A stretch of 64,000 nucleotides of DNA from Prado023 sp964418695. Lineage in GTDB: Bacteria > Actinomycetota > Actinomycetes > S36-B12 > CAIYMF01. Every line of letters starts with the position of its first letter. Within the stretch, counting starts at the first letter, position 1. A program made the translations under genes and the position numbers. The DNA lies in assembly GCA_964418695.1 (NCBI GenBank), contig CAYQMN010000001.1:62001-126000 (forward strand). Direction: 5' to 3'. Positions 26,228 to 33,775 of this stretch are shown here, one piece after another. The notes under the pieces were generated by a model. That model worked only from the letters and a program-made list of their open reading frames with translations. It was not told the origin of the DNA and did not search any database.

Positions 26228-28237
26228 TCAGACCTGACGTCGCTCGGCGATGGCCGCGACGATGTCCGCGACCGCCTCCGCCACGGGCACGCCGTTGCGC
26301 TGCTCGCCGTTGCGGAACCGGAAGCTGACCGCGCCGGCGGCCTCGTCCTCGTCGCCGGCGATGAGCATGAACGGCACCTTGGACTTCTGCGCGGTGCGGA
26401 TCTTCTTGCCCATCCGGTCGTCGGAGGAGTCCACCTCGACCCGCACGCCGGCCGCACGCAACTGGGCGGCCACCTGGTCGAGGTAGTCGACGTGCCGCTC
26501 GGTGACCGGGATGCCGACCACCTGAACCGGAGCCAGCCAGGGCGGGAACGCGCCCGCGTAGTGCTCGGTGAGCACGCCCAGGAACCGCTCGACCGAGCCG
26601 AACAGCGCGCGGTGGATCATCACCGGGCGCTGCCGGGTGCCGTCGGAGGCCTGGTACTCCAGCTCGAACAGCTCGGGCAGGTTGAAGTCCAGCTGGATGG
26701 TCGACATCTGCCAGGTGCGCCCGATCGCGTCGCGGGTCTGCACCGAGATCTTCGGCCCGTAGAACGCCGCCCCGCCCGGGTCGTCGACCAGGTCCAGCCC
26801 GGAGGCGGCGGCCACCTCGGCCAGCGTCGCGGTCGCCTCCTCCCACAGGGCGTCGTCGCCGACGAACTTGTCAGGGTTCTTGGTCGACAGCTCCAGGTAG
26901 TAGTCGTCCAGGCCGTAGTCGGCCAGCAGGCTCAGCACGAAGCGCAGCAGCGACGTGAGCTCGTCGCGCATCTGGTCCTTGGTGCAGTAGATGTGCGCGT
27001 CGTCCTGGGTCATGCCGCGCACCCGGGTCAGGCCGTGCACCACGCCGGACTTCTCGTACCGGTACACCGAGCCGAACTCGAACAGCCGCAGCGGAAGCTC
27101 GCGGTAGGAGCGCCCGCGCGACCGGAAGACCAGGTTGTGGAACGGGCAGTTCATCGGCTTGAGGTAGTAGTCCGCACCGGCGCGGCGGATCTTGCCCTCG
27201 GCGTCGCGCTCCTCGTCCAGGTGCATGGGCGGGTACATCCCGTCGGAGTACCAGTCGAGGTGTCCGGAGATCTGGAACAGCTTGGCCTTGGTGATGTGCG
27301 GGGTGTAGACGAACTCGTAGCCGGCCGCCTCGTGCTGGCGGCGCGAGTAGTCCTCCATGGTCGCCCGGATGGTGCCGCCCTTGGGGTGGAACACCGCCAG
27401 GCCCGAGCCGATCTCGTCGGGGAAGCTGAACAGGTCCAGGTCGGTGCCCAACCGGCGGTGGTCGCGCTTGGCGGCCTCCTCCAAGAAGGACAGGTGCTCG
27501 CGCAGGCCGTCCTTGTCCGGCCAGGCGGTGCCGTACACGCGCTGCAGCTGCTCGTTGGCCTGGTTGCCCAGCCAATACGCGGCCGAGGAGCGCATCACCT
27601 TGAACGCGTTGGGCGCGATCGCCCGGGTGGTCGGCACGTGCGGGCCCCGGCACAGGTCGCCCCACACCCGCTCGCCGCTGCGCAGGTCGAGGTTGTCGTA
27701 GATGGTCAGCTGCGAGCCGCCGACCTCCATCACCTCCGCGCCGCCCTCGCTGCCCAGCAGCCGGCACTTGTACGGCTCGCCGGCGAGCTCCTCGCGCGCC
27801 TGCTCGTCGGTGACGACGCGACGGGAGAACCGCTGGCCCTTCTTGACGATCTCGACCATGCGCTTCTCGATGCGGGCCAGGTCCTCCGGGGTGAACGGGG
27901 TCGCCACGTCGAACTCGTAGTAGAAGCCGTTCTCGATCGGCGGCCCGATGCCCAGCTTCGCCTCGGGGAACACGTCCTGGACGGCCTGGGCCAGCACGTG
28001 CGCGGTGGAGTGGCGCAGCACCATCAGGCCGTCGGGCTCGGTGACCAGCACCGGCTCCACCCGGGCCCCGTCAGCCGCGAGCTGGTCCAGATCGACCAGC
28101 GCCCCGTCGACCCGGGCGACCACGACGTTGCGCAGCCCGGGGATCAGGTCGGCGAGCACGTCGCCCCAGGTCGTGGTGTCGTCGATGCCCCGCACCTGCG
28201 AGCTTCCCTCGACGACGACGGTCACCTGGCCGGACAT
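26228..28237 (-). CDS. thrS: Threonine-tRNA ligase
   Basis: A 669-residue class II aminoacyl-tRNA synthetase. TGS domain (1-60), editing/SAD domain (about 75-225) with 'HSTAHVLAQAV' and 'YKCRLLGSE', catalytic core with motif 1, motif 2 ('FEFGSVYRYEKSGVVHGLTR') and motif 3 ('MIHRALFGSVERFLG'), and the C-terminal anticodon-binding domain ('VVGIPVTERHVDYLDQV'). Zinc-site residues are visible in 'LKPMNCPFHNLVF'. Start ATG 28237 (MSGQVTVVVEGS) with AGGAG upstream. The short leader holds a GC-rich hairpin but no T-box. Confidence 0.97.
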   Translation of the reverse strand: MSGQVTVVVEGSSQVRGIDDTTTWGDVLADLIPGLRNVVVARVDGALVDLDQLAADGARVEPVLVTEPDGLMVLRHSTAHVLAQAVQDVFPEAKLGIGPPIENGFYYEFDVATPFTPEDLARIEKRMVEIVKKGQRFSRRVVTDEQAREELAGEPYKCRLLGSEGGAEVMEVGGSQLTIYDNLDLRSGERVWGDLCRGPHVPTTRAIAPNAFKVMRSSAAYWLGNQANEQLQRVYGTAWPDKDGLREHLSFLEEAAKRDHRRLGTDLDLFSFPDEIGSGLAVFHPKGGTIRATMEDYSRRQHEAAGYEFVYTPHITKAKLFQISGHLDWYSDGMYPPMHLDEERDAEGKIRRAGADYYLKPMNCPFHNLVFRSRGRSYRELPLRLFEFGSVYRYEKSGVVHGLTRVRGMTQDDAHIYCTKDQMRDELTSLLRFVLSLLADYGLDDYYLELSTKNPDKFVGDDALWEEATATLAEVAAASGLDLVDDPGGAAFYGPKISVQTRDAIGRTWQMSTIQLDFNLPELFELEYQASDGTRQRPVMIHRALFGSVERFLGVLTEHYAGAFPPWLAPVQVVGIPVTERHVDYLDQVAAQLRAAGVRVEVDSSDDRMGKKIRTAQKSKVPFMLIAGDEDEAAGAVSFRFRNGEQRNGVPVAEAVADIVAAIAERRQV

Positions 28238-28254
28238 GGCACTCCTGGAGGTCT

Positions 28255-28276
28255 GGGCGCCGCGGATCAGGCGCCC
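28255..28276 (-). promoter_or_regulatory. GC-rich hairpin in the thrS leader
   Basis: GGGCGCC (28255-28261) and GGCGCCC (28270-28276) are complementary with an 8-base loop, between the probable -10 and the ribosome binding site of thrS. Could mildly affect translation; no T-box features are present. Confidence 0.4.
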
Positions 28277-28280
28277 GCAA

Positions 28281-28286
28281 AGCCTA
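28281..28286 (-). promoter_or_regulatory. -10-like TAGGCT upstream of thrS
   Basis: Read on the reverse strand, TAGGCT is 44 bases ahead of the thrS ATG, giving a leader of roughly 37 bases. Confidence 0.4.
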
Positions 28287-28428
28287 CCTACCGGGACGCT
28301 TCCAGATGGCCGGCGCCGGGCGCCGGTTGGTGCGGGCTCGGCGAAGGCCGGCGGCTCACGGGTCGGCCGGCGGCTGCGCACGCGCACAGGCCGCCCTGCG
28401 GCATCGGCGGCCGACCAACCCCCTGCAC

Positions 28429-28434
28429 TAGCCT
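28429..28434 (+). promoter_or_regulatory. -10-like TAGCCT
   Basis: TAGCCT ends eight bases before ATG 28443; no ribosome binding site. Leaderless pattern. Confidence 0.5.
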
Positions 28435-28442
28435 CGGGCAGC

Positions 28443-28970
28443 ATGGACGAGCACGGCTATGTGCTGGCAGTGGGCATCTATCCGGACCCGGATCTGGCGC
28501 TGACCGACCTGCGTGACCTGACCAATCCCGGGCCGAATGCGGAGTCGATCGCCGGCGCAGGGGTGCTGACCCGCGGGTTGCGCGGCGCGACCCTTCAGCA
28601 GGGCGGCGGCGGCTCCACCGCGTACGGCATCGGGACCGGCGCCGCGGCCGGCCTGCTGGCCGGCTACTGGATCCCGCTGCCGCTGGTCGGCGTGGCCGCC
28701 GGGGCGCTGATCGGCGGACTGGTCGGGCACCGGCTGAAGACGCGCGAGGAGCGAGCTCTGGAGGCGCTGCTGGAGGTGGACCTCCCGCTGTCGTTCAGCG
28801 CGCTGGTGTGCGTGGTGCCCGAGGAGCACCAGGGCGTCGTGCGCTCGGGCATGACCCGCGCCACGAAGACCACCGGGCGCGTCCTGGACGATCCGGCGGC
28901 CCGCAAGCTGGCGCGCGGCCTGGTCCGGGGCAACCCGGTGGCGACGTCGGCGCTCGGCGGGATGGACTGA
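28443..28970 (+). CDS. DUF1269-like protein with Gly-rich membrane hairpin
   Basis: A 175-residue protein. The first 55 residues are a ferredoxin-like fold ('YVLAVGIYPDPDLALTDLRD'). A Gly/Ala-rich membrane hairpin sits at about 58-100 ('GIGTGAAAGLLAGYWIPLPL', 'VGVAAGALIGGLVGH'), and a second domain follows with 'LVCVVPEEHQGVV'. This layout matches DUF1269/general-stress-17M-like proteins. Function unknown; monocistronic, divergent from thrS. Confidence 0.75.
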   Translation: MDEHGYVLAVGIYPDPDLALTDLRDLTNPGPNAESIAGAGVLTRGLRGATLQQGGGGSTAYGIGTGAAAGLLAGYWIPLPLVGVAAGALIGGLVGHRLKTREERALEALLEVDLPLSFSALVCVVPEEHQGVVRSGMTRATKTTGRVLDDPAARKLARGLVRGNPVATSALGGMD

Positions 28971-29111
28971 CGCGGAACCCGCGAAGAACCTGCGCGAATC
29001 GCCCACACAGGGGCGTTCTGCGCGCAGTCCTTGGGCGGTTCGCGCAGGTCTGCGCACCCCCCCGGGAAGAGCCGGATCGCCGCGCCCCCCTGGCGCGTCG
29101 ATCGGGATTGG

Positions 29112-29522
29112 CTACTGCTGCGCGCCGACGATGTTGACCATCCAGGTCACGCCGAACCTGTCGACGAGCTGGCCGAACTCGTCGCCCCACATCTGCTTCT
29201 CCAGCGGGACGTCGATGGTCGCGCCGTCGGACAGGCCCTCCCAGTAGCCCCGCAGCTCGTCACCCTCGACGCCGCTCAGCGAGATCGCGAAGCCGCCGAC
29301 GTCGGGCTTGCCCATCCCAGGCGGGGTGTCGGAGGCCATCAGCGTGAAGCCGCCGGGTGTCGTGAGCTGGGCGTGCATGATGCCGCTGGCCTCGGGGGCG
29401 TCGGCATCGCCGAACTCGCCGAAGGTGCTCACCCTCAGGTCTCCGCCGAGGACCGACTGGTAGAAGGTCATCGCCGCACGGGCGTTGTCGACGAACCTGA
29501 GGTACGGATTGAGGACGGCCAT
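29112..29522 (-). CDS. VOC-superfamily (PhnB-like) protein
   Basis: A 136-residue glyoxalase/VOC-fold protein: 'LNPYLRFVDNARAAMTFYQS', 'GIMHAQLTTPGGFTLMASDT', 'WGDEFGQLVDRFGVTWMVNI'. The last block is diagnostic of the PhnB/3-demethylubiquinone methyltransferase-like subgroup, usually of unknown substrate. ATG 29522 (MAVLNPYLRF). Confidence 0.9.
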   Translation of the reverse strand: MAVLNPYLRFVDNARAAMTFYQSVLGGDLRVSTFGEFGDADAPEASGIMHAQLTTPGGFTLMASDTPPGMGKPDVGGFAISLSGVEGDELRGYWEGLSDGATIDVPLEKQMWGDEFGQLVDRFGVTWMVNIVGAQQ

Positions 29523-29611
29523 GCGCGGGCTCCAATCGGTCGAGGGGACGGCCCCGAGCGTAAGCCGGTGGCTGCCGGGGCGCATCCCATCCGGAGGGCG
29601 GGGACGACGAA

Positions 29612-29637
29612 GGGGCCGGCTCCAAGGAACCGGCCCC
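29612..29637 (-). terminator. Hairpin terminator downstream of tRNA-Val(CAC)
   Basis: GGGGCCGG (29612-29619) and CCGGCCCC (29630-29637) form an 8-bp stem with a 10-base loop, just 3' of the reverse-strand tRNA; TTCGTC follows. Strong stem, weak T-run. Confidence 0.55.
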
Positions 29638-29646
29638 TGTCGGCAG

Positions 29647-29719
29647 TGGGCGATACAGGATTTGAACCTGTGACCTCTCGCGTGTGAAGCGAGCGCTCTA
29701 ACCGCTGAGCTAATCGCCC
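29647..29719 (-). tRNA. tRNA-Val(CAC)
   Basis: 73-nt cloverleaf on the reverse strand: acceptor GGGCGAT/ATCGCCC, D-arm 'TTAGCTCAGCGGTTAGAGC', anticodon stem CTCGC/GCGAG around loop TTCACAC (anticodon CAC), T-arm 'AGGTTCAAATCCT'. CCA is not encoded. Acceptor and T-arm are nearly identical to the tRNA-Val(GAC) at 32836. Confidence 0.95.
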
Positions 29720-30044
29720 GCGGCGGCAATGGTAGCAACCCCGCGCGACGACTCCGCACGTCCGGCCGACGCGGCGGCGTGCCTGCTCTCGGGCCGCGAG
29801 GTGGCACCGCTTCCTCGGGCCGCGCATGCCTGCCAGCCGCGCGCGTGCCCGATGCCCCGGCGTGTCGCGGTCACGAGATCCTGGTCACATCCGCATGCCC
29901 GGAATCGCCCTCTGCGTGGGCATTCGCACCGCGCGTCGCGGCCCGTGAGGTGAGCGGGGTCACAGCGGATTCGCGTGTGCGTGGAACGGACGCGGGTAGG
30001 GACATGGTGTCATTCCGATGAGCACTCCTGAGAGGTAAGAGGAC
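29720..30044. other. Intergenic region before the ssgA-like gene
   Basis: About 325 bases with no supported gene. The right end has a six-codon frame (ATG 30018 to TAA 30038, MSTPER) ending six bases before the ssgA-like ATG and overlapping its purine-rich ribosome binding site. The rest should contain the promoters for tRNA-Val and the ssgA-like gene; no clear -35/-10 pair was found. Confidence 0.45.
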
Positions 30045-30479
30045 ATGAGGGGAAGCCTGCCGACCGCGATCGCCGCGGAGCTCACACTGCACCTGGTCGT
30101 CGATGGCGACAGCACTGTCGCTGTGCCGTGCGTGTTCCAGTACGTGGCCGAGGATCCCTTCGCCGTGCACGCGACCTTCCGGACCGGCTTCGCCGAGATC
30201 CGCTGGACGTTCTCTCGGGAGATCCTGATCGAGGGCATGCAGCGGCCGTCCGGCCTGGGCGACGTCGTGGTCTGGCCCGAGACCGACGGCGACCGGCAGC
30301 TCCTGCTGCTCGCCCTGAGCTCCCCCACCGGCGAGGCCGTGCTGGAGTGCGAGCTGCGGCATGTGGAGATGTTCCTGGAGCGGACCTACGAGCTCGTCCC
30401 GCTCGGCGAGGAGAGCCAGCACGTCGATGTGGACGCTCTGATCGACCAGATCATGAGCGAAGGCGTCGCCGGCGTCTGA
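30045..30479 (+). CDS. SsgA-like sporulation/cell division protein (SALP)
   Basis: A 144-residue member of the SsgA/SsgB family, restricted to morphologically complex actinomycetes. Recognisable blocks: 'ELTLHLVVDGDSTVAVPCVF', 'YVAEDPFAVHATFRTG', 'IRWTFSREILIEGMQRPSGL' and 'GDVVVWP'. SsgB-type members recruit FtsZ to sporulation septa; other paralogs act in septum or wall processes. Which SALP class this is cannot be decided by eye, though the compact length resembles SsgB. ATG 30045 follows the purine-rich GAGGTAAGAGG. Confidence 0.92.
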   Translation: MRGSLPTAIAAELTLHLVVDGDSTVAVPCVFQYVAEDPFAVHATFRTGFAEIRWTFSREILIEGMQRPSGLGDVVVWPETDGDRQLLLLALSSPTGEAVLECELRHVEMFLERTYELVPLGEESQHVDVDALIDQIMSEGVAGV

Positions 30480-30570
30480 CGCCCGACCCGGCACGCCCGC
30501 GATCCCGATCGAGGCTCACCACCCGCGAGCCGGTCGACACCGCACCACGGACGCCCAGCGGGGCCCGGCG

Positions 30571-31443
30571 TCAGGGGTTCCAATCGGCCGCGGCGTACCG
30601 GGCGAACGTCTCCGATGCCGCGCGGGTCACCGGCCACTCCCCCGCCGTCCACACCGGCTCGCCCTGGGGGCCCAGGATCCTCGACACCGGGTGCACGTCG
30701 CGGGTCGACGAGGTGACGAACACCTCGTCGCACTCCCCCAGGTCAGCGGCCGCGATCGCCGTCTCCCGCGTGGGGATCCCGTCCAGGGCACACCACTCCA
30801 GGACGAGCGCGCGGGTGATCCCGGCCAGGCAGCCGGAGTCCAGTCCAGGGGTGCTGATCACGCCGTCTCGGACGACGAAGACGTTCGACCCGGTCCCCTC
30901 GCACAGCACGCCGGCGGTGTTGAGCAGGAGCGCCTCGTCGGCACCCAGGCGGGCCGCATGGGCCAGCGCGACCACGTTCTCCGCGTAGGAGATCGTCTTG
31001 AGCCCGGCGACCGGGCTCCGCTCGTTGCGCGCCCACGGTGAGACGGCCAGGACCGTCGAATCCGGCCAGCGCGAGCCGGGCGAGAGCGTGACCACGAGGG
31101 TCGGGGCAGGGCTGGCCGGCCGCTTCGAGCCCATCGGACCAGGCCCGCCGGTCCAGGTGGTGCGCAGCCGAGCGCCCACGGCCACCTCGTGGTTCACGCT
31201 GCACACGGCCAGCATCGCGTCGCGCACCAGCTCCGGATCGGGCGGCGCCAAGCCCAGGCCCTCGGCGCAGCCGCGGAGGCGCGCGATGTGGCGGTCCAGC
31301 GCGAACGGCACGGCACCGTGCTCGGCGTGCGCGACCACCGCGGCCGTCTCGAACACCCCGTCGCCGACCGTCAGACCACGGTCGAGCACGCTCACGGAGG
31401 CCTCGCCCGCGGCCACCAGCCGATCGCCGACCCAGAACCTCAC
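30571..31443 (-). CDS. pabC: Class IV aminotransferase, probable 4-amino-4-deoxychorismate lyase
   Basis: A 290-residue PLP fold-type IV enzyme. 'DRGLTVGDGVFETAAV' is the N-terminal hallmark, 'PVAGLKTISYAENVVALAHA' holds the PLP Lys, and 'GTGSNVFVV' and 'SGCLAGITRALVLEW' bind phosphate. It starts at GTG 31443, overlapping the pabB stop by four bases. That coupling makes ADC lyase (p-aminobenzoate release, folate pathway) the best call; a branched-chain or D-amino acid aminotransferase is the alternative. Confidence 0.88.
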   Translation of the reverse strand: MRFWVGDRLVAAGEASVSVLDRGLTVGDGVFETAAVVAHAEHGAVPFALDRHIARLRGCAEGLGLAPPDPELVRDAMLAVCSVNHEVAVGARLRTTWTGGPGPMGSKRPASPAPTLVVTLSPGSRWPDSTVLAVSPWARNERSPVAGLKTISYAENVVALAHAARLGADEALLLNTAGVLCEGTGSNVFVVRDGVISTPGLDSGCLAGITRALVLEWCALDGIPTRETAIAAADLGECDEVFVTSSTRDVHPVSRILGPQGEPVWTAGEWPVTRAASETFARYAAADWNP

Positions 31444-32534
31444 GGCACCTCTCCTTCGCTGACGATCCGCCCACTGACGATCCGTGCGCTGCCATTCCGC
31501 TCGCGGGCGATCCGCTCGCTGGCGATCCGCAGCAGGCGGTCCGCCTTGAGCTCGGTCTCGCGCCATTCTGCCGCCGGGTCGCTGGACCAGGTGATCCCCG
31601 CGCCGGTGCCGAACGCCAGGGTCGCCCCCGTTGCGCCGTCCTCGCGCCAGAACGTGCGGATGGCCACGGCCAGCTCGGCGGTGCCGGCGTCCGCGTCGAC
31701 CCATCCGAAGGCCCCGCAGTAGGGGCCGCGCGGACCGGCTTCGAGGCTCCCGATGATCTCCAGCGCGGACAGCTTCGGCGCCCCGGACACCGAGCCCGGC
31801 GGAAGCGTGGCCGCGAGGAGCTCGGGCCAGCCGGCTTGCGGCGCCAGCTCGCCGCTGACCAGGGACACCAGGTGCACCAGGCCCGGGTGCGGCTGCACGG
31901 TCATCAGTTCCGGGACCTCGATCGTGCCGGACCGGCACACCCGCCCCAGATCGTTGCGGACCAGGTCCACGATCATCACGTTCTCGGCCTGGTCCTTGGC
32001 CTGCAGGTCCGCCGCCGAGCGACCCGTGCCCTTGATCGGCCCGGACCACACGCGCCCGCCCGCGCGTCGCAGGAACAGCTCCGGCGAGGCGCTGGCGATC
32101 GCGACCCCGTGATCGGGCAGCCGCAGGCACCCACCGAACGGCGCAGGGTTGCTCGCGGCCAGCAGGCGGTGCAGGGCGACCAGATCGGCCCGCGGGTCGA
32201 TCGGCGCACGCAGAATCCGGCAGACGTTGGCCTGGTACACCTGGCCCCGCTCGATCTGGGCGCGCACCTGGGCGACCGCGTCCTGGTAGGCCTCGCGGCT
32301 CAGGTCGCTGACCCAGGCGGACCGCGCAGGCGGCATCCAGGCGCCGCCCTCCGAGGTCCGCGGATCGCGCCGCTCCCAGCGAGCGAACCGGGCCAGCGTC
32401 ATCGCGCCCTCGAAGGTGATGGCGACCGCCCACCGGCCGGCACCCTCCAGCACCACGGGGTCCTTGCTGACCTCGACCAGCTCAGAGGCGACCCAGCCGC
32501 CCATGACCGCCAGCGGGTTGCGGGGGCCGATCAT
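31440..32534 (-). CDS. pabB: Aminodeoxychorismate synthase component I (chorismate-binding)
   Basis: A 364-residue chorismate-utilising enzyme. Conserved core: 'IKGTGRSAADLQAKDQAENV', 'MIVDLVRNDLGRVCRSGTI', 'HPGLVHLVSLVSG', 'PPGSVSGAPKLSALEIIGSL' and 'GPYCGAFGWVD'. It makes aminodeoxychorismate with glutamine or ammonia. Shorter than the 450-residue type because the N-terminal region is reduced, as in some PabB. No glutamine amidotransferase (pabA) gene is in the window. ATG 32534 has TAGGCT seven bases upstream, suggesting a leaderless mRNA shared with the lyase. Confidence 0.92.
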   Translation of the reverse strand: MIGPRNPLAVMGGWVASELVEVSKDPVVLEGAGRWAVAITFEGAMTLARFARWERRDPRTSEGGAWMPPARSAWVSDLSREAYQDAVAQVRAQIERGQVYQANVCRILRAPIDPRADLVALHRLLAASNPAPFGGCLRLPDHGVAIASASPELFLRRAGGRVWSGPIKGTGRSAADLQAKDQAENVMIVDLVRNDLGRVCRSGTIEVPELMTVQPHPGLVHLVSLVSGELAPQAGWPELLAATLPPGSVSGAPKLSALEIIGSLEAGPRGPYCGAFGWVDADAGTAELAVAIRTFWREDGATGATLAFGTGAGITWSSDPAAEWRETELKADRLLRIASERIARERNGSARIVSGRIVSEGEVP

Positions 32535-32541
32535 GGCGGCG

Positions 32542-32547
32542 AGCCTA
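32542..32547 (-). promoter_or_regulatory. -10-like TAGGCT upstream of pabB
   Basis: On the reverse strand TAGGCT ends seven bases before the pabB ATG. Leaderless pattern. Confidence 0.5.
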
Positions 32548-32648
32548 GGGCGACGCCCCGGGGGTTTTGGCCACCCGTCCGGCGATGGGATAACCTTGCG
32601 CGGTGCCCGCAGGCGGGGGGTTCGAAAGGCCCGCCGAGCGAACACAGT

Positions 32649-32721
32649 GCGGACGTAGCGCAGTTGGTAGCGCATCACCTTGCCAAGGTGAGGGTCGCGG
32701 GTTCGAGTCCCGTCGTCCGCT
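32649..32721 (+). tRNA. tRNA-Gly(GCC)
   Basis: 73-nt cloverleaf: acceptor GCGGACG/CGTCCGC, D-arm 'TAGCGCAGTTGGTAGCGC', anticodon stem TCACC/GGTGA with loop TTGCCAA (GCC), T-arm 'GGGTTCGAGTCCC', discriminator T. CCA not encoded. First of three clustered tRNAs. Confidence 0.97.
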
Positions 32722-32746
32722 CGCAAGGGTCCTGCCGAGGGACCAC

Positions 32747-32817
32747 GGTGGCGTGGCCGAGAGGCGAGGCAACGGCCTGCAAAGCCGTGTACACGGGTTC
32801 AAATCCCGTCGCCACCT
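32747..32817 (+). tRNA. tRNA-Cys(GCA)
   Basis: 71-nt cloverleaf: acceptor GGTGGCG/CGCCACC, anticodon stem ACGGC/GCCGT with loop CTGCAAA (GCA), T-arm 'GGGTTCAAATCCC', discriminator T. CCA not encoded. 25 bases after tRNA-Gly. Confidence 0.97.
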
Positions 32818-32835
32818 CGAACGGATCGACAGCAG

Positions 32836-32911
32836 GGGCGATTGGCGCAGGGGCTAGCGCGCTTCCTTGACACGGAAGAGGTCACAGGTTCAAATCCTGT
32901 ATCGCCCACCA
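32836..32911 (+). tRNA. tRNA-Val(GAC)
   Basis: 76 nt including encoded CCA: acceptor GGGCGAT/ATCGCCC, anticodon stem CTTCC/GGAAG with loop TTGACAC (GAC), T-arm 'AGGTTCAAATCCT', discriminator A. Third of the cluster; followed by a strong terminator. Confidence 0.97.
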
Positions 32912-32927
32912 GCATCACCGCAGGTCA

Positions 32928-32948
32928 GGGGCCCATTCGGGCCCCTTT
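32928..32948 (+). terminator. Rho-independent-like terminator of the Gly-Cys-Val tRNA cluster
   Basis: GGGGCCC (32928-32934), loop ATTC, GGGCCCC (32939-32945), then TTT. Perfect 7-bp G/C stem right after tRNA-Val(GAC). Confidence 0.8.
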
Positions 32949-33018
32949 CCCGTTGGGGCATCCTGCAGGTGTGACACGCGACGAGCCCCTGCTTCGACAC
33001 GCCTCGCGCAACCGGCGA

Positions 33019-33034
33019 AGGGGAGGTTCCTCCC
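33019..33034 (-). terminator. Candidate hairpin terminator after hicB-like gene
   Basis: GGGGAGG (33019-33025), two T residues, CCTCCCC (33028-33034). It lies 18 bases beyond the reverse-strand stop at 33053. Tight loop; read on the reverse strand it is followed by TTCGCC. Confidence 0.45.
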
Positions 33035-33052
33035 CCCAGTCCCACCGCAACG

Positions 33053-33463
33053 TCACGCTGAGGCCTGTGACATCTCGCGCCATTCGCTGACCAGCTGGTG
33101 GGCCCGCTGATAGGACACGTCCAACACTGTGCCGATGTCGCGCACCGTCAGGCCCGCCTGGGCCAACTCGCCCGCGGCCCGGCGCACCTCTCCGGCAGCG
33201 GCAGCACGCGCCTGGTCGGCGTCGTGGCGCAGTCGCTCGGCGGCCTGAAGGTGCGCGTCGACCGACTCGGGCAGCATCGGGACAAGCCGAATCTGCACCG
33301 ACTCCTCGGCCACGCCCGCGACGAAGGCGATCGCCTCGCGAATCTGATCGGCCTGATCGAGCCGGGCCACCTGCGACAGCGCGCCCGGGACTTCCACGCA
33401 CTGCAACGACCACCAGCGCCCGGAGCGCTGCGCGGTCACCGTGTAGCGAGTCACCGCCACCAC
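33053..33463 (-). CDS. hicB: HicB-like antitoxin with C-terminal helix-turn-helix
   Basis: A 136-residue protein. The N-terminal part ('YTVTAQRSGRWWSLQCVEVP', 'QADQIREAIAFVAGV') resembles the degenerate RNase H-like HicB fold that binds the toxin. The C-terminal part ('GLTVRDIGTVLDVSYQRAHQ') looks like a DNA-binding helix-turn-helix. HicB antitoxins block HicA and repress the operon. GTG 33463 overlaps the hicA stop by 13 bases; an internal GTG at 33454 would give a GTGA overlap and is equally possible (VTRYTVTAQ). Pairing with the small upstream gene supports the assignment. Confidence 0.72.
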   Translation of the reverse strand: MVAVTRYTVTAQRSGRWWSLQCVEVPGALSQVARLDQADQIREAIAFVAGVAEESVQIRLVPMLPESVDAHLQAAERLRHDADQARAAAAGEVRRAAGELAQAGLTVRDIGTVLDVSYQRAHQLVSEWREMSQASA

Positions 33464-33660
33464 CCCTCTCCTAGTACCTCGCTGAACTGCTTGAAGAACT
33501 TGCCGGCAGTCACCTCGTCGACCTCGCTGTGTCGGCCCAGCGTCGACCGCTTCCCGCCCACCGTGATGCCCGTGTGGTTGGTCAGCTCGGTGACCTCGAA
33601 CGGCAGGCCGCGTGCCTTCGCCGCGTTCTCGATCTTCTTGATCACTGTCCTGCGCTTCAT
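33451..33660 (-). CDS. hicA: HicA-like mRNA interferase toxin
   Basis: A 69-residue basic protein: 'MKRRTVIKKIENAAKARGLP', then 'LTNHTGITVGG' with a candidate active-site His, 'STLGRHSEVDEVTAG' and 'KFFKQFSEVL'. Size, basic character, His position and the following hicB-like gene fit HicA, an RNase with a dsRBD-like fold, though the glycine next to the catalytic His is shifted relative to the common GSHH motif. ATG 33660 chosen; an upstream alternative adds nine residues. A 24-bp imperfect direct repeat lies just upstream. Confidence 0.7.
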   Translation of the reverse strand: MKRRTVIKKIENAAKARGLPFEVTELTNHTGITVGGKRSTLGRHSEVDEVTAGKFFKQFSEVLGEGWWR

Positions 33661-33666
33661 CAGCGT

Positions 33667-33714
33667 AGTCAAGGGCGGCCTAGACAATCAAGTCAAGATC
33701 TCGATAGACACTCC
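33667..33714. repeat. Two imperfect 24-bp direct repeats upstream of hicA
   Basis: AGTCAAG recurs at 33667 and 33691, and TAGACA recurs at 33681 and 33705, both exactly 24 bases apart (about two helical turns). The block is notably AT-richer than its surroundings and ends six bases before the hicA ATG, so it is a good candidate operator for HicB autoregulation. Confidence 0.6.
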
Positions 33715-33775
33715 TGTGGACAACCGGTGGAGTGCCCACGATGTCCGCCCGATCCGGTGCCCCGAACGACCCGCC

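Noticed and set aside
28238..28300. T-box leader before thrS
   Set aside because: Leader is only about 40 bases, with one hairpin and no T-box sequence.
29729..29953. Small open frame between tRNA-Val and the ssgA-like gene
   Set aside because: Arg/Pro/His-rich translation with no ribosome binding site or similarity; typical of non-coding GC-rich DNA.
32649..33760. Integrated mobile element at the tRNA cluster
   Set aside because: No integrase, transposase or repeated tRNA end could be found; kept only as a low-interest possibility.
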